DNA of 38,574 nucleotides from a virus, in the IMG/VR virus record IMGVR_UViG_3300030104_005028, positions 10,748 to 49,321 of that record; one strand, given 5' to 3'. The position numbers and the translations under genes were made by a program. Of the stretch, positions 16,001 through 24,291 are shown piece by piece (within the stretch, counting starts at the first letter, position 1; the number at the start of each line of letters is the position of its first letter). Under the pieces are notes generated by a model, which saw only the letters and a list, made by a program, of their open reading frames with translations, was not told where the DNA came from and searched no databases.

Positions 16001-19000
16001 TTCAGATGATACGGGTGATGTTTATACAGTTAGTTCGTATCCAGTAGAAAGTTTTAAAGATGTACCTCTATTTTCTAATGGATTAAGAGCATCAGATGCT
16101 CTTGATTTTAGACCAAGAGTTAAAGATTTTACTGGTTCAACATCTCCTTTTGACTTTGCTAGTAGAGATTTTAGTCAATCAGGAACAGGTAATCCAACCT
16201 TAATTCCAGCACCAAATGAATCGTCTGTAGTAGATTTTAGTTTTTATCTACCAAGAATTGATAAACTTGTTTTAGATATTGCTGATTCCAGAGGCCCTGA
16301 CTATCTAAGGGGTGAGTTCCAGATACTTAAGGGTGTATCATCACAAGAACCATTGGTTCCTCTTGATGTTGAAACTGCGATGACTATTGGTACAATTGAG
16401 TTACCACCATATCTTTACAATCCAAAAGACGCAGTTATCAAACTACTCGATAACCGCAGATACACCATGAGAGATATTGGTGGATTAGAAGATAGAATAG
16501 AAAATTTAGAGATTGCAACTTCTTTATCATTGTTAGAATTAGATACCAAATCACTTCAAATTCAAGATGCTGATGGTTTATCTAGATTTAAAACTGGATT
16601 TTTTGTTGATGATTTCCAAGATGCTAGTTTACTTGATAGAAGTGACCCGGATTGTAAGTGCGATATAATTGCTAGTCAGAAGCATTTGGTAACACCAACT
16701 GACTTCTATTCAGTCAAACCTGAATTAGCACTAAATCCTTCACTTAATTCAAATACAGCAGATTTTTCAGATGATCTAGCATTACTAGATTCTGGTATAA
16801 GAAAAACTGGTGATCTAATAACTCTTGATTATGATGAGAGACAGTGGATAACACAACCACTTGCTTCAAGGGTTGAAAATGTAAACCCATTTAATATTGT
16901 GACATTTAGAGGAAGAATGACTCTAAATCCAAGTGCTGATACATGGACAAGAAATGTTATTATTGATGGTGGAACAAGAACTGTTTTAGGTGATGTTCAA
17001 GGCACATGGACATCTGATCAAATAATAAGTAGTGAACCTGATACTCATATTAGATCTAGGAACGTTCAATTTGATGTTTCTGGAATGAAACCCACTACAA
17101 GATTATATCCTTTCTTTGATAGTACGAGTGGTATCGATGTTATTCCAAAATTAATTGAAATTTCAATGAGTTCTGGTGCTTTTAGTATTAATGAAATTGT
17201 TGAGGGTTTTGATGGAGCAGATAGAATATTTGTGGCAAGAACATGCGCACCAAATCATAAGACGGGTAGTATAGCTGCACCAACAACAACTTTTACAACT
17301 GATCCATATAATACAAGTCTTACAGTTCCTAGTGTATATTCATCAGCATCTACAATTTTAAATATTGATGTTGCTTCATTAGTTGAGGAAGCACAAGGAA
17401 GATTCTTTGGATTTATAACTAGTGGATTAACTTTAGTTGGTCAGGAAAGTGGGGCCACAGCGACTGTATCAAACATAAGATTGGTAACTGATATATTGGG
17501 TGATCTAAATGGATCGTTCTTCTTCAGGGATCCTTTGACAGTTCCTTCACCACCATTGATGTTTACAAATGGAACTAAAACTTTCAAATTAACATCAAGT
17601 GAAACTAATGGAAGACCACTATTAGGTGATCCATCAATCACTGAAGTAGAAACACCATACCGTACAAGTGGTGTTGTAGATACATTTAGACAGTCTTCAG
17701 TGGTCGTTCGTATTCCACCACCACCTCCAGAACCCGTTGTATTCAATATAACAAACGTTACCGAAGAGATTACTCAAAACGTTACTAACGTGACTGAGGT
17801 TACTGATGTTACCAATGTTACTAACGTGACTGAAGTTACCAATGTTACTAACGTTACTGAGGTTACTAACGTTATTCGTGAGACAGTTGTTATTGAATAT
17901 GATGACCCTCTAGCACAATCATTTACTGTTGACGAATCTGGAGCTTTCCTAACATCAGTTGATCTATTTTTTAGATCAAAAGATGAAAGAGAAAAACTTA
18001 CAGTTCAGATTAGAACTGTTGAACTTGGTATTCCTACACTTATCTTGTTACAGGATTATGCTCAAGTTGTTCTTGAACCTTCACAGATTAATATTTCTGA
18101 AGATGCATCAGTGGCAACAAACATAAAATTCCCATCACCAATTTACCTTGAGGGTGGACAAGATTATGCAGTAGTTCTATTAGCACCTTCAAGTGATAAT
18201 TATGAAGCATGGGTAGGTAGAATGGGTGAGCCCACTATTGGAACACAAACACTACCTGATGCAGAAAGTATTATTATATCCAAACAGTATATTGGTGGTA
18301 GTTTATTTAAATCTCAAAACGGTTCTATTTGGACTGCAAGTCAGTTTGAAGATCTTAAGTTTACTCTTTACAAGGCTGATTTTGCCAAATCAAGAGACGC
18401 TACTTTATTCTTCTATAACCCTGAATTAAATTATGAAAGTGCACAGGTATCTAATTTATTACCAAACGCATTACGTACTTTACCTAGAAAATTAAAAGTT
18501 AAGATTGACTCACATGTACCTGCCAGTGGTCAATTAAATATCGGTGAAATTATTGGTGAAGGAACTGCTACAGCCGCAGGTATCACCACATCACCAAGAG
18601 GAAGAATTGAAAGAGTTGGTGGTAAAGTTGGTACACTTTCTGTATCTAGTAAAGGATCTGGATATCCATCAGCTTTGTCTGGTACTACTGCTAATACCTT
18701 TGCGATTACTGGTAATGGAACGGGATTGGTAATTACCATAAACACCAGTTCAGCTCCCGGAGACAAGGTTACTGCTGTCGCAGGTATTAGTAACAGAGGA
18801 TCTGGATACTCCGTGGGAGATGTTGTAGGTATCGTAACATCCTCAAGTGGTATAGGAAGTGGAACTGGAGCACAACTCACTATTGGATCTCTTCAAAGTA
18901 ATCAAGTCGATACCTTATATCTCACTGATGTTCAAGGTGAGAATTTTGGAAATAATGCACAATTATTGAGATTCGTTCCGGGTAATAAGACATTTACTAA

Positions 19001-20462
19001 TGTTCAAGATGGTAGCAGTACCAATATTTTAGTTGATGGTGATTCAACTGTTATTGACGATCTTCATACAGGTAATGTTCTTGAAGTATCACAATACAAT
19101 CATGGAATGCACTCTGGTGTAGATAAACTTCAAATATCAAACGTAGAACCAGACACTCAGGTAATGGTGCTTGATGCTGATCTTGATATTGGAGATACTC
19201 AGTTACTTGTATCAGATCCTGCAGCTTCTGGTGTTGCTGCAACAAGTGAATTCTCTAGATTTGAAGGTATCACAACATCTAAGGGATATCTAAAAGTTAA
19301 TAATGAAATTATTTTCTATGATGGTATTCAAAATGATGATAAAACACTTGATATATCTGTGAGGGGTATAGATGGTTCAGCAATTCGTGAACATGCAAAA
19401 GGAAGCATAGTTCAAAAGTATGAATTGAATGGTTTATCATTAACAGGTATAAACTCAGAACATCAATTCTCAACTAGACCAACACTATTGGTAACTGAGA
19501 GTGATATTGATAAGTATTACATTCAAATTGACAGAGGTGCAAATAGAGGTGGAACTGGAGTAGGTGCTCATTTACCAAATAGGTCTCAGGGAGACACCAT
19601 GGCTAACTTTACCGATAATAGAATTGGTGGTGGTGATGAGATCTTTGCTTCTCAGAACATTCAGTATAATCAGATTTACCCAAGATTTAATTTCATAACT
19701 CCTGGCCAAACTGCATTGTCTGCGAAAGTCAGAAGTGTTAGTGGTAGAAGTGCAGGTGGTAATGAAGTTGCATTCTTAGATCAAGGATTCGAGGATGTTA
19801 AGATGAATTCAATTAATTCTTTAAAATCTCCAAGAATTGTGGCATCTCCTGTAAACGAGACAGCATATTTAAATTCTCTTCCTAAGAATAGATCAAGCAC
19901 TTTAGCAGTTAGGATGTTATCTGGTGATAGAAACCTTTCTCCAATTCTTGATACAATGAATGGTTCAATTCTCTATATTAGAAATAGATTGAATAAACCA
20001 ATATCTGATTATGCATCAGATCAAAGAGTAAAACTAAATACTAATGATCCACACGCAGGAATTTACATTTCAAATCGAATTGATTTGAAACAACCAGCAA
20101 CTTCTTTACAAGTCTTTGTTACTGCAAATAGACCAGAATCAGCAGACTTTAGGGTGTTGTATAAACTATTCAGTGATGAGGTGAGTGCAGGTGAACAATC
20201 ATATGAATTGTTCCCCGGATTTGATAATTTACTCGACACTGATGGTGATGGTTTTGGTGATGAAGTTATTGATCTCTCTAGAAACAGTGGAAGACCAGAT
20301 GCTTTAGTTCCATCTAGCACTGGTGGTGAATTCTTAGAATACCAGTTTAGTGCTGATAATCTTCAAGAATTTACAGGATTTGTAATTAAGGTGGTGTTTA
20401 GTGGTACAAATGAAGCCGAAGCACCAAGACTTAAGGACATAAGAGCAATCGCATTAGCATGA
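13092..20462 (+). CDS. giant DUF4815-type tail/baseplate structural protein
   Basis: This 2456-residue protein begins with the block typical of DUF4815 phage structural proteins (ISPYFDDF, then VLFNPGKPVQARELTTLQSI). A coiled-coil-like conserved segment (NRRYTMRDIGGLEDRIENLE) lies near 16450-16510, followed by a GFFVDDF block. Next come a PPPPPEP linker, a 9-residue NVT repeat (17742-17876), a beta domain starting DPLAQSFTV (about 17905), GxGY modules (18636-18835), an RG-type module (19175-19420) and a C-terminal beta domain ending in IKVVFSGTNEAEAPRLKDIR. An acidic DTDGDGFGDE loop at 20235-20264 resembles a calcium-binding loop. Its position after gp8 matches T4 genes 9-12, so a baseplate or fibre-attachment role is inferred. 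The stop overlaps the next start by 4 bases (ATGA). Confidence 0.85.
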   Translation: MPQKTNLNISPYFDDFSKDNQFYRVLFNPGKPVQARELTTLQSILQDQVESFGSHIFKEGSMVIPGNTNYDYEYYSIKLNSDHLGIPVSLYIENLKGKTLVGQNTGIRIKLDNYALPSDANDITDLTIFVKYLDSGTDKNVSFMEDGENLLIEETITYGNTQIASGETVATLIDSDASRVGSAVSIADGVFFIRGHFVNVTSDKIVLDPYTNTPNYRVGLFIQEEIITAKDDSSLYDNARGFSNFAAPGADRLKISTKLIKKPLTDFNDKNFVELVRLDNGQLKRTTPKAEYSLIKDYFAKRTYEESGNYSVGNYSVEVNECLNDGLSNEGVYKAGETTDMRNIPVEELMCVKVSPGKAYVRGYDVEKSGTSVIDVDKPRDKENLENSAVNFALGTLFKLNNLRGAPKLGLNQDTTIQLLNQRSGSGNSTAQGSQIGSARAYALENANGKHTDASTVYDLYVFDVQMFTNLILNLAVSNTELPATSFVEGLTSGASGFAAFQGGGSATIKLRNVSGTFIAGEQIRINGRLDLVRNISGDDGSTKAVLKHGTQDVLSVFSSNPFGTGAHFNGDLLLEAIPIKGLGIGDEVNVDGSNVLKCAGITFGSLKINDHIIVNLTSDAAPRINRVSAITDNLQNVTLAASTTVTGVSVGTVLASATPTGIHIARPKILKVSKGLFAELAKRNVSDVSLESSSILVKKQIQKTPSSGSVTVSLSDVGITSAFFVPFDGERYSVNLNTNGTYQELDRSQVVLGNNNSTVTINGLSNTASTITLTVQKNVISPKSKVLSRANSITISKASPVGIATHGLTHSPSYGLRIDDKEISLNTTDVTKVLKVFESTTGVAPTPDKLIFVSGLSLNTATVLGEKIIGSTSGAIAALVGQVNATTVEIVNLTRNKFIIGESITFEESSITTNLQGITLGQFKDITSNYILDKGQRDEYYDYSRLVRKDGAQVPSRILKVFYNKFTVPSDDTGDVYTVSSYPVESFKDVPLFSNGLRASDALDFRPRVKDFTGSTSPFDFASRDFSQSGTGNPTLIPAPNESSVVDFSFYLPRIDKLVLDIADSRGPDYLRGEFQILKGVSSQEPLVPLDVETAMTIGTIELPPYLYNPKDAVIKLLDNRRYTMRDIGGLEDRIENLEIATSLSLLELDTKSLQIQDADGLSRFKTGFFVDDFQDASLLDRSDPDCKCDIIASQKHLVTPTDFYSVKPELALNPSLNSNTADFSDDLALLDSGIRKTGDLITLDYDERQWITQPLASRVENVNPFNIVTFRGRMTLNPSADTWTRNVIIDGGTRTVLGDVQGTWTSDQIISSEPDTHIRSRNVQFDVSGMKPTTRLYPFFDSTSGIDVIPKLIEISMSSGAFSINEIVEGFDGADRIFVARTCAPNHKTGSIAAPTTTFTTDPYNTSLTVPSVYSSASTILNIDVASLVEEAQGRFFGFITSGLTLVGQESGATATVSNIRLVTDILGDLNGSFFFRDPLTVPSPPLMFTNGTKTFKLTSSETNGRPLLGDPSITEVETPYRTSGVVDTFRQSSVVVRIPPPPPEPVVFNITNVTEEITQNVTNVTEVTDVTNVTNVTEVTNVTNVTEVTNVIRETVVIEYDDPLAQSFTVDESGAFLTSVDLFFRSKDEREKLTVQIRTVELGIPTLILLQDYAQVVLEPSQINISEDASVATNIKFPSPIYLEGGQDYAVVLLAPSSDNYEAWVGRMGEPTIGTQTLPDAESIIISKQYIGGSLFKSQNGSIWTASQFEDLKFTLYKADFAKSRDATLFFYNPELNYESAQVSNLLPNALRTLPRKLKVKIDSHVPASGQLNIGEIIGEGTATAAGITTSPRGRIERVGGKVGTLSVSSKGSGYPSALSGTTANTFAITGNGTGLVITINTSSAPGDKVTAVAGISNRGSGYSVGDVVGIVTSSSGIGSGTGAQLTIGSLQSNQVDTLYLTDVQGENFGNNAQLLRFVPGNKTFTNVQDGSSTNILVDGDSTVIDDLHTGNVLEVSQYNHGMHSGVDKLQISNVEPDTQVMVLDADLDIGDTQLLVSDPAASGVAATSEFSRFEGITTSKGYLKVNNEIIFYDGIQNDDKTLDISVRGIDGSAIREHAKGSIVQKYELNGLSLTGINSEHQFSTRPTLLVTESDIDKYYIQIDRGANRGGTGVGAHLPNRSQGDTMANFTDNRIGGGDEIFASQNIQYNQIYPRFNFITPGQTALSAKVRSVSGRSAGGNEVAFLDQGFEDVKMNSINSLKSPRIVASPVNETAYLNSLPKNRSSTLAVRMLSGDRNLSPILDTMNGSILYIRNRLNKPISDYASDQRVKLNTNDPHAGIYISNRIDLKQPATSLQVFVTANRPESADFRVLYKLFSDEVSAGEQSYELFPGFDNLLDTDGDGFGDEVIDLSRNSGRPDALVPSSTGGEFLEYQFSADNLQEFTGFVIKVVFSGTNEAEAPRLKDIRAIALA
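17742..17876 (+). repeat. in-frame NVT/EVT triplet repeat with 27-base period
   Basis: Residues 1563-1595 of the DUF4815 protein read as tandem NVT, EVT and DVT triplets. The larger unit is NVTNVTEVT (27 bases), present about three times with synonymous differences (AAT/AAC, GTG/GTT, GAA/GAG). A degenerate copy (NITNVTEEI) precedes it. The repeat follows a polyproline linker and precedes the DPLAQSFTV beta domain, so it looks like a rigid connecting stalk. A triple-stranded beta structure is an inference from the regular 3-residue valine spacing. Confidence 0.85.
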
Positions 20463-20659
20463 TTCCAGTTGAAGGACACAAACATCTTTACCGTGATGAG
20501 AAATCAGGGGCTATCATTAATTGTGATACCTCTGGTTATATGGCATATAAGAAGATGAAAAATAGAAAAACTATCGAAAAATCTGAATTAGATAGTTTAA
20601 AGTCTGAGGTAGATACACTCAAGAGACTTTTAAGCGATTTAATCGAAAAAAATTCATAG
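20459..20659 (+). CDS. small coiled-coil protein, unknown function
   Basis: This 66-residue protein starts at an ATG overlapping the stop of the preceding gene by 4 bases (ATGA), a typical translational-coupling arrangement. The N-terminal half (MIPVEGHKHLYRDEKSGAII) resembles a short protein I remember from T4-like marine phages. The C-terminal half (SELDSLKSEVDTLKRLLSDL) has a clear heptad pattern. I do not recognise a function. Co-transcription with the DUF4815 protein suggests a virion-assembly or structural accessory role. Confidence 0.75.
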   Translation: MIPVEGHKHLYRDEKSGAIINCDTSGYMAYKKMKNRKTIEKSELDSLKSEVDTLKRLLSDLIEKNS

Positions 20660-20669
20660 ATGGTTAAAA

Positions 20670-20677
20670 TATAAATA
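20670..20677 (+). promoter_or_regulatory. T4-type late promoter box before the fibre/neck operon
   Basis: An exact TATAAATA sits in the 45-base gap between the 66-residue gene and the 114-residue gene, 27 bases upstream of the ATG at 20705. The genes downstream are tightly packed to gp17, so this box may drive a unit of about 10.5 kb. Confidence 0.7.
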
Positions 20678-20704
20678 AAGTATAGATCTAATATCATTTC
20701 ATAG

Positions 20705-21049
20705 ATGGCAGCTGTATATGTTAGCAATCTGACAATCAACACTGGTGCTACTTTCCAACAAACATTTTCATTAGAAAATACATCAACTAATTCAGCATTA
20801 AATTTAGCTGGATTTACGGTATCTTCTCAAATGAGAAAACATTCAGGAAGCACAGGTGTTGCAGCAACTTTTACCGCATCAGTATCAAACGCTGATAACG
20901 GTTCAATTCAAGTTGGATTAACAAGCACAACAACTGCTGGATTAAAACCCGGAAGATACGTTTATGACGTAATTGTTTCGGATAGTGCAGGTGAAGTAAC
21001 ACGAGTTGTTGAAGGATCAGTTTTAGTAAGACAAGGAGTGACTCGCTGA
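20705..21049 (+). CDS. small beta-sandwich virion protein, probable fibre accessory
   Basis: This 114-residue protein has no cysteine and alternating beta-strand patterns. One stretch resembles the Ig-like N-terminal domains of phage tail-fibre proteins: a SQMRKHSGS segment, then NGSIQVGLTSTTTAGLKPG and RYVYDVIVSDSAGEVTRVVEG. That family pattern (RyvYDv...DsaG.vtrvveG) is recalled from phage tail proteins. The start at 20705 is the first codon after a TATAAATA box. Its stop shares one base with the next start (TGATG), and the next two genes follow without gaps, so these three proteins probably assemble together. Confidence 0.75.
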   Translation: MAAVYVSNLTINTGATFQQTFSLENTSTNSALNLAGFTVSSQMRKHSGSTGVAATFTASVSNADNGSIQVGLTSTTTAGLKPGRYVYDVIVSDSAGEVTRVVEGSVLVRQGVTR

Positions 21050-21276
21050 TGGCCGACATCAAAGTTAGAGTTGGACAACAAAATGCAACGAGAGTTGTAT
21101 CCTCTTTAGCAGGTAATGTTAGTGGATCCCTAGCAGGATTAAGTGACACTGACATATTAAACCCTCAAAATGGGATGGTTTTAGTTTTCAACTCCTCAAC
21201 TCAAAAATTTGAAGCGACTTTACAACTGACACCCGGAACAGTACAAAATTTAGATATCAATGGAGGAAACTTCTAA
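21049..21276 (+). CDS. small structural protein with C-terminal DGG-x-F-like motif
   Basis: This 75-residue protein starts MADIKVRVGQQNATRVV. Its middle (LNPQNGMVLVFNSSTQKFEA) resembles short adaptor-like segments in phage fibre proteins. It ends in LDINGGNF, similar to the TIDGGSF end of the next protein. The gene is abutted on both sides (TGATG upstream, TAAATG downstream). Its function is unknown; an attachment or adaptor role for the fibre-like protein encoded next is inferred from context. Confidence 0.7.
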   Translation: MADIKVRVGQQNATRVVSSLAGNVSGSLAGLSDTDILNPQNGMVLVFNSSTQKFEATLQLTPGTVQNLDINGGNF

Positions 21277-23211
21277 ATGGCCAGCATAATACGAGTCAAA
21301 AGATCGACGGGCATAGCCCAACCGTCAACTCTTAACTTCGGTGAATTAGGTTTAACCGTCGGAGTAGGAACTCATGGTAATTTTGGTGGTAGATTATTCG
21401 CTGGTGACTCCGGTGATAACCCACGAATAGTTGGTGGTCGATATTACACCGACTTATTAAGTATTGAGCCGGGTAAGGTTGCTAGTCAGGCAAACCCAAC
21501 AACTGCTGCTAATGGATTCGTCGCCATTCTGGATCAAAACAGAAAGGTAGACCAATGGAATGTAGATAATTTAACGTTAGATGGTAATACATTCTCATCA
21601 ACAAATACTGATGGAAATGTAATTGTAAACCCAAATGGAACTGGTGAAATAAGAGTTCCAGATGATACCAAACTAGGATTTGGTGGTGGCACACAAGGTG
21701 ATGCTGGAAGTTCAGATTCTCAAATTGAATATGATGAGAATGGAACTGATCAATTAACCTTCACGGGTGCTGACGTAAGATTTAATATTACAACTCAGTC
21801 AACTAATAAAGATACTGGTGCCGTCATAGTAGAAGGTGGTGTTGGTATTGAAAAGAACCTCTTTGTAGGTGGTAAGTTGAATGTTGGAGGTGGTGTAACA
21901 TTTGTCTCTAATATACATCTTCCCGATAACGTCGAAGCACAATTCGGTGATGGACAAGATTTAAGAATATTTCATGATGGGGCCAACAGCAAGATCAAGG
22001 ATGTTGGAACTGGTGGACTTGATATCACAGGTAGTTTAGTTCAAGTTAAAAATGCTGCTGATAATGCAGTTCAAGCGAAATTTACTGATGGTGGCTCAGT
22101 TGAGTTATATCATAATGGGGCTAAAAAAATTGAGACTAAATCCAATGGGATCATAGTACAAGGTGAGATAGAAGTAGGAAATATTGGAATTTCATCAAAC
22201 ATCATTCAGACTCAATCTGGTGGTGGTAATCAATTATTCATTGACCCATATCCAAGTGGATTAAGTAATGAAGGTACAGTTATCATTAAGGGTGACTTAC
22301 AAGTTGATGGTACAACAACTCAAGTTAACTCAACAACTGCAACAGTCAACGACGCAATTATGCGTGTTGGTGATGTAACCAGTAAGAGAACTGTAATGAC
22401 TACAGTTGGATCTGGAACATCTACAGTTGTACTTGATTCTGTTGTTGGTATTAATACAGGAGATGCTATTGCGGGTAGTTCCTCAATTCCCGGTAATACT
22501 ACCATTCATTCATATCAAGCACCTTCAGGTGGCACTGGTATTGGTACAGTCTTCATTAGTAACAACACAACTGCTGGAATTGTAACTACAGTTCAGTTGA
22601 CAATTACACACGGATTTGATACTAATACTGACCGTGGTATTTCATTCAACTACAATGTAAGTTCTGGAACCTCAAATAATAAAATAGGTTTCTTTGGATA
22701 TAACGATAGCACAGGTGAGAATAGTCAGGCTCCTGCAAGAAGTTTCACTTATATCCCTGATGCAACAGTAACAAATGAAGTTGTAACTGGAACAAGAGGT
22801 AATTTAGATATTAAAGGTATCTATTATCAGGCAGGTGACTTCGCAACTCATGGTATTGTTTACTTTGACAGCACTGGTTTACAGAACTCAACTGATGCTC
22901 CAAGTGCTGCTACATTTACATCAACTCAGGTAATGACAACAAATACTGAGATTGTATTAACATTAGGAAGTGCATTAAGTGTTGTTGCTGGTCAATACAT
23001 GAGACAGGCAGGTGGTGGATCACAGAATGGTATTGTTAAAACAACATCAAATACAACTTCTGTGACATTGATCGGTGTTGAAGGAACATTCAATACTTCT
23101 GCTCAACTATTACTAAATGGAGCGACGACTGGAAAAGTACCTTCCAATGTTTCGACTACATATACTAGTAAACCAATGTATACCACTACGATTGATGGTG
23201 GCTCATTCTAA
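21277..23211 (+). CDS. tail-fibre-like structural protein
   Basis: This 644-residue protein begins MASIIRVKRSTG, then LNFGELGLT, which is typical of fibre-like proteins in marine T4-like phages. Residues about 173-205 contain TNKDTGAVIVEGGVGIEKNL followed by VGGKLNVGG. Residues 227-297 contain LRIFHDGANSKI and VELYHNGAKKIET, repeated-strand motifs of the same protein class. A module around 22390-22600 resembles the last module of gp14. The protein ends in IDGGSF. Sequence and position upstream of the neck genes, where T4 has fibre and whisker genes, support a fibre or whisker-like role. Receptor specificity cannot be read from it. Confidence 0.75.
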   Translation: MASIIRVKRSTGIAQPSTLNFGELGLTVGVGTHGNFGGRLFAGDSGDNPRIVGGRYYTDLLSIEPGKVASQANPTTAANGFVAILDQNRKVDQWNVDNLTLDGNTFSSTNTDGNVIVNPNGTGEIRVPDDTKLGFGGGTQGDAGSSDSQIEYDENGTDQLTFTGADVRFNITTQSTNKDTGAVIVEGGVGIEKNLFVGGKLNVGGGVTFVSNIHLPDNVEAQFGDGQDLRIFHDGANSKIKDVGTGGLDITGSLVQVKNAADNAVQAKFTDGGSVELYHNGAKKIETKSNGIIVQGEIEVGNIGISSNIIQTQSGGGNQLFIDPYPSGLSNEGTVIIKGDLQVDGTTTQVNSTTATVNDAIMRVGDVTSKRTVMTTVGSGTSTVVLDSVVGINTGDAIAGSSSIPGNTTIHSYQAPSGGTGIGTVFISNNTTAGIVTTVQLTITHGFDTNTDRGISFNYNVSSGTSNNKIGFFGYNDSTGENSQAPARSFTYIPDATVTNEVVTGTRGNLDIKGIYYQAGDFATHGIVYFDSTGLQNSTDAPSAATFTSTQVMTTNTEIVLTLGSALSVVAGQYMRQAGGGSQNGIVKTTSNTTSVTLIGVEGTFNTSAQLLLNGATTGKVPSNVSTTYTSKPMYTTTIDGGSF

Positions 23212-23216
23212 AAATC

Positions 23217-23429
23217 ATGAACAATCAAAATAATGACGTTGATGTGAACACTTTGATTAAAATTTATAATCAAAAAATATCTACATTAACAAACCAAAAT
23301 ATACTTTTGGAAGCGAAATTATTATCAATTATGCAAGACTATACTGATGAAAAAGGAAAAATTATGGCTGAAAAACTTGAGTGGCAAGAAAAGTACGAAA
23401 ATCTAGCATCTGAGGTAGAAGCAGAATAA
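23217..23429 (+). CDS. small coiled-coil protein, unknown function
   Basis: This 70-residue, highly charged protein is predicted almost entirely helical. From residue 9 it reads as a continuous heptad-like segment (IKIYNQKISTLTNQNILLEA, then a second helix ending LEWQEKYENLASEVEAE). It starts 5 bases after the fibre-like gene, and its stop TAA shares one base with the gp13 start. I do not recognise a family. It resembles the 58-residue gene at 31329 in size and helical character. Confidence 0.7.
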   Translation: MNNQNNDVDVNTLIKIYNQKISTLTNQNILLEAKLLSIMQDYTDEKGKIMAEKLEWQEKYENLASEVEAE

Positions 23430-24286
23430 TGGCAAAACCAGCTACTAGACAACAACTCATTGATTATTCTCTCAGGAAATTAGGTGCACCTGTTCTTGAG
23501 ATAAATCTTGATGATGATCAAATTGATGATCTGGTAGATGATGCCTTACAATATTTTAATGAAAGACATTTTGATGGTGTTGAGGAGATGTTCCTTAAAC
23601 ATGAGTTTACTCAAGATGAAATTGATAGAGGAAAAGCAACTTCAGAAACTGATGCAGATGTTACTGCAGGTATTGTAACTACCACAGGTACTTCAACTGC
23701 TATAAGTGGATATGGTGCGACAACTACAAGTTTTGTAGAAAATTCTAACTTTATTCAAGTTCCTGATTCAGTTATTGGTATAGAAAAAATATTCAAATTT
23801 GATAGCAGTTCCATCTCTGGTGGAATGTTTAGTATTAAATATCAATTATTTTTAAATGACTTATACTATTTTAACTCTGTTGAACTTCTTCAATTTTCAA
23901 TGGTTAAGAGTTATCTGGAGGATATTGATTTCTTGTTAACACCAGATAAACAAATACGTTTTAATAAGAAACAGAATCGTCTATATCTTGATATGGATTG
24001 GAATTCTGTTAGAGAAGGTGATTTTATAGTAATAGATTGTCAAAGAATATTAGATCCTGATGATTTTACAAAAGTCTATAATGATATGTTTCTTAAGATG
24101 TATTTGACTGCAACTATGAAACGTCAGTGGGGACAAAATTTAATTAAATTTAGAGGAGTTAAATTACCCGGTGGATTAGAATTAAATGGTAGAGAAATAT
24201 ATGAAGATGGTCAAAGAGACTTAGAATTTGCATTAACCAAGTTAAAAGAGGAATACGAATTACCACCTCTTGACTTTATTGGGTGA
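23429..24286 (+). CDS. gp13: neck protein gp13
   Basis: This 285-residue homologue of T4 gp13 (309 residues) belongs to the neck that closes the filled head and accepts the tail. The N-terminal block ATRQQLIDYSLRKLGAPV, then INLDDDQIDDLVDDALQYF, is the signature of the family. The middle (residues about 70-105) has a Thr/Gly-rich insertion. Later blocks include YFNSVELLQF and VDMDWNSV-like segments (here LDMDWNSVREGDF) and the helix KMYLTATMKRQWGQNL. The start overlaps the previous stop by one base. gp14 follows with overlapping reading frames, as expected for the gp13-gp14 complex. Confidence 0.93.
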   Translation: MAKPATRQQLIDYSLRKLGAPVLEINLDDDQIDDLVDDALQYFNERHFDGVEEMFLKHEFTQDEIDRGKATSETDADVTAGIVTTTGTSTAISGYGATTTSFVENSNFIQVPDSVIGIEKIFKFDSSSISGGMFSIKYQLFLNDLYYFNSVELLQFSMVKSYLEDIDFLLTPDKQIRFNKKQNRLYLDMDWNSVREGDFIVIDCQRILDPDDFTKVYNDMFLKMYLTATMKRQWGQNLIKFRGVKLPGGLELNGREIYEDGQRDLEFALTKLKEEYELPPLDFIG

Positions 24287-24291
24287 TATGT

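Noticed and set aside
1-23211. Diversity-generating retroelement acting on the fibre-like or giant proteins
   Set aside because: No reverse transcriptase gene and no template/variable repeat pair with adenine-specific differences was seen in the window.
24283-24285. GTG as the gp14 start
   Set aside because: The ATG nine bases later gives MALNPFF, the family-like N-terminus; the three extra residues have no support.
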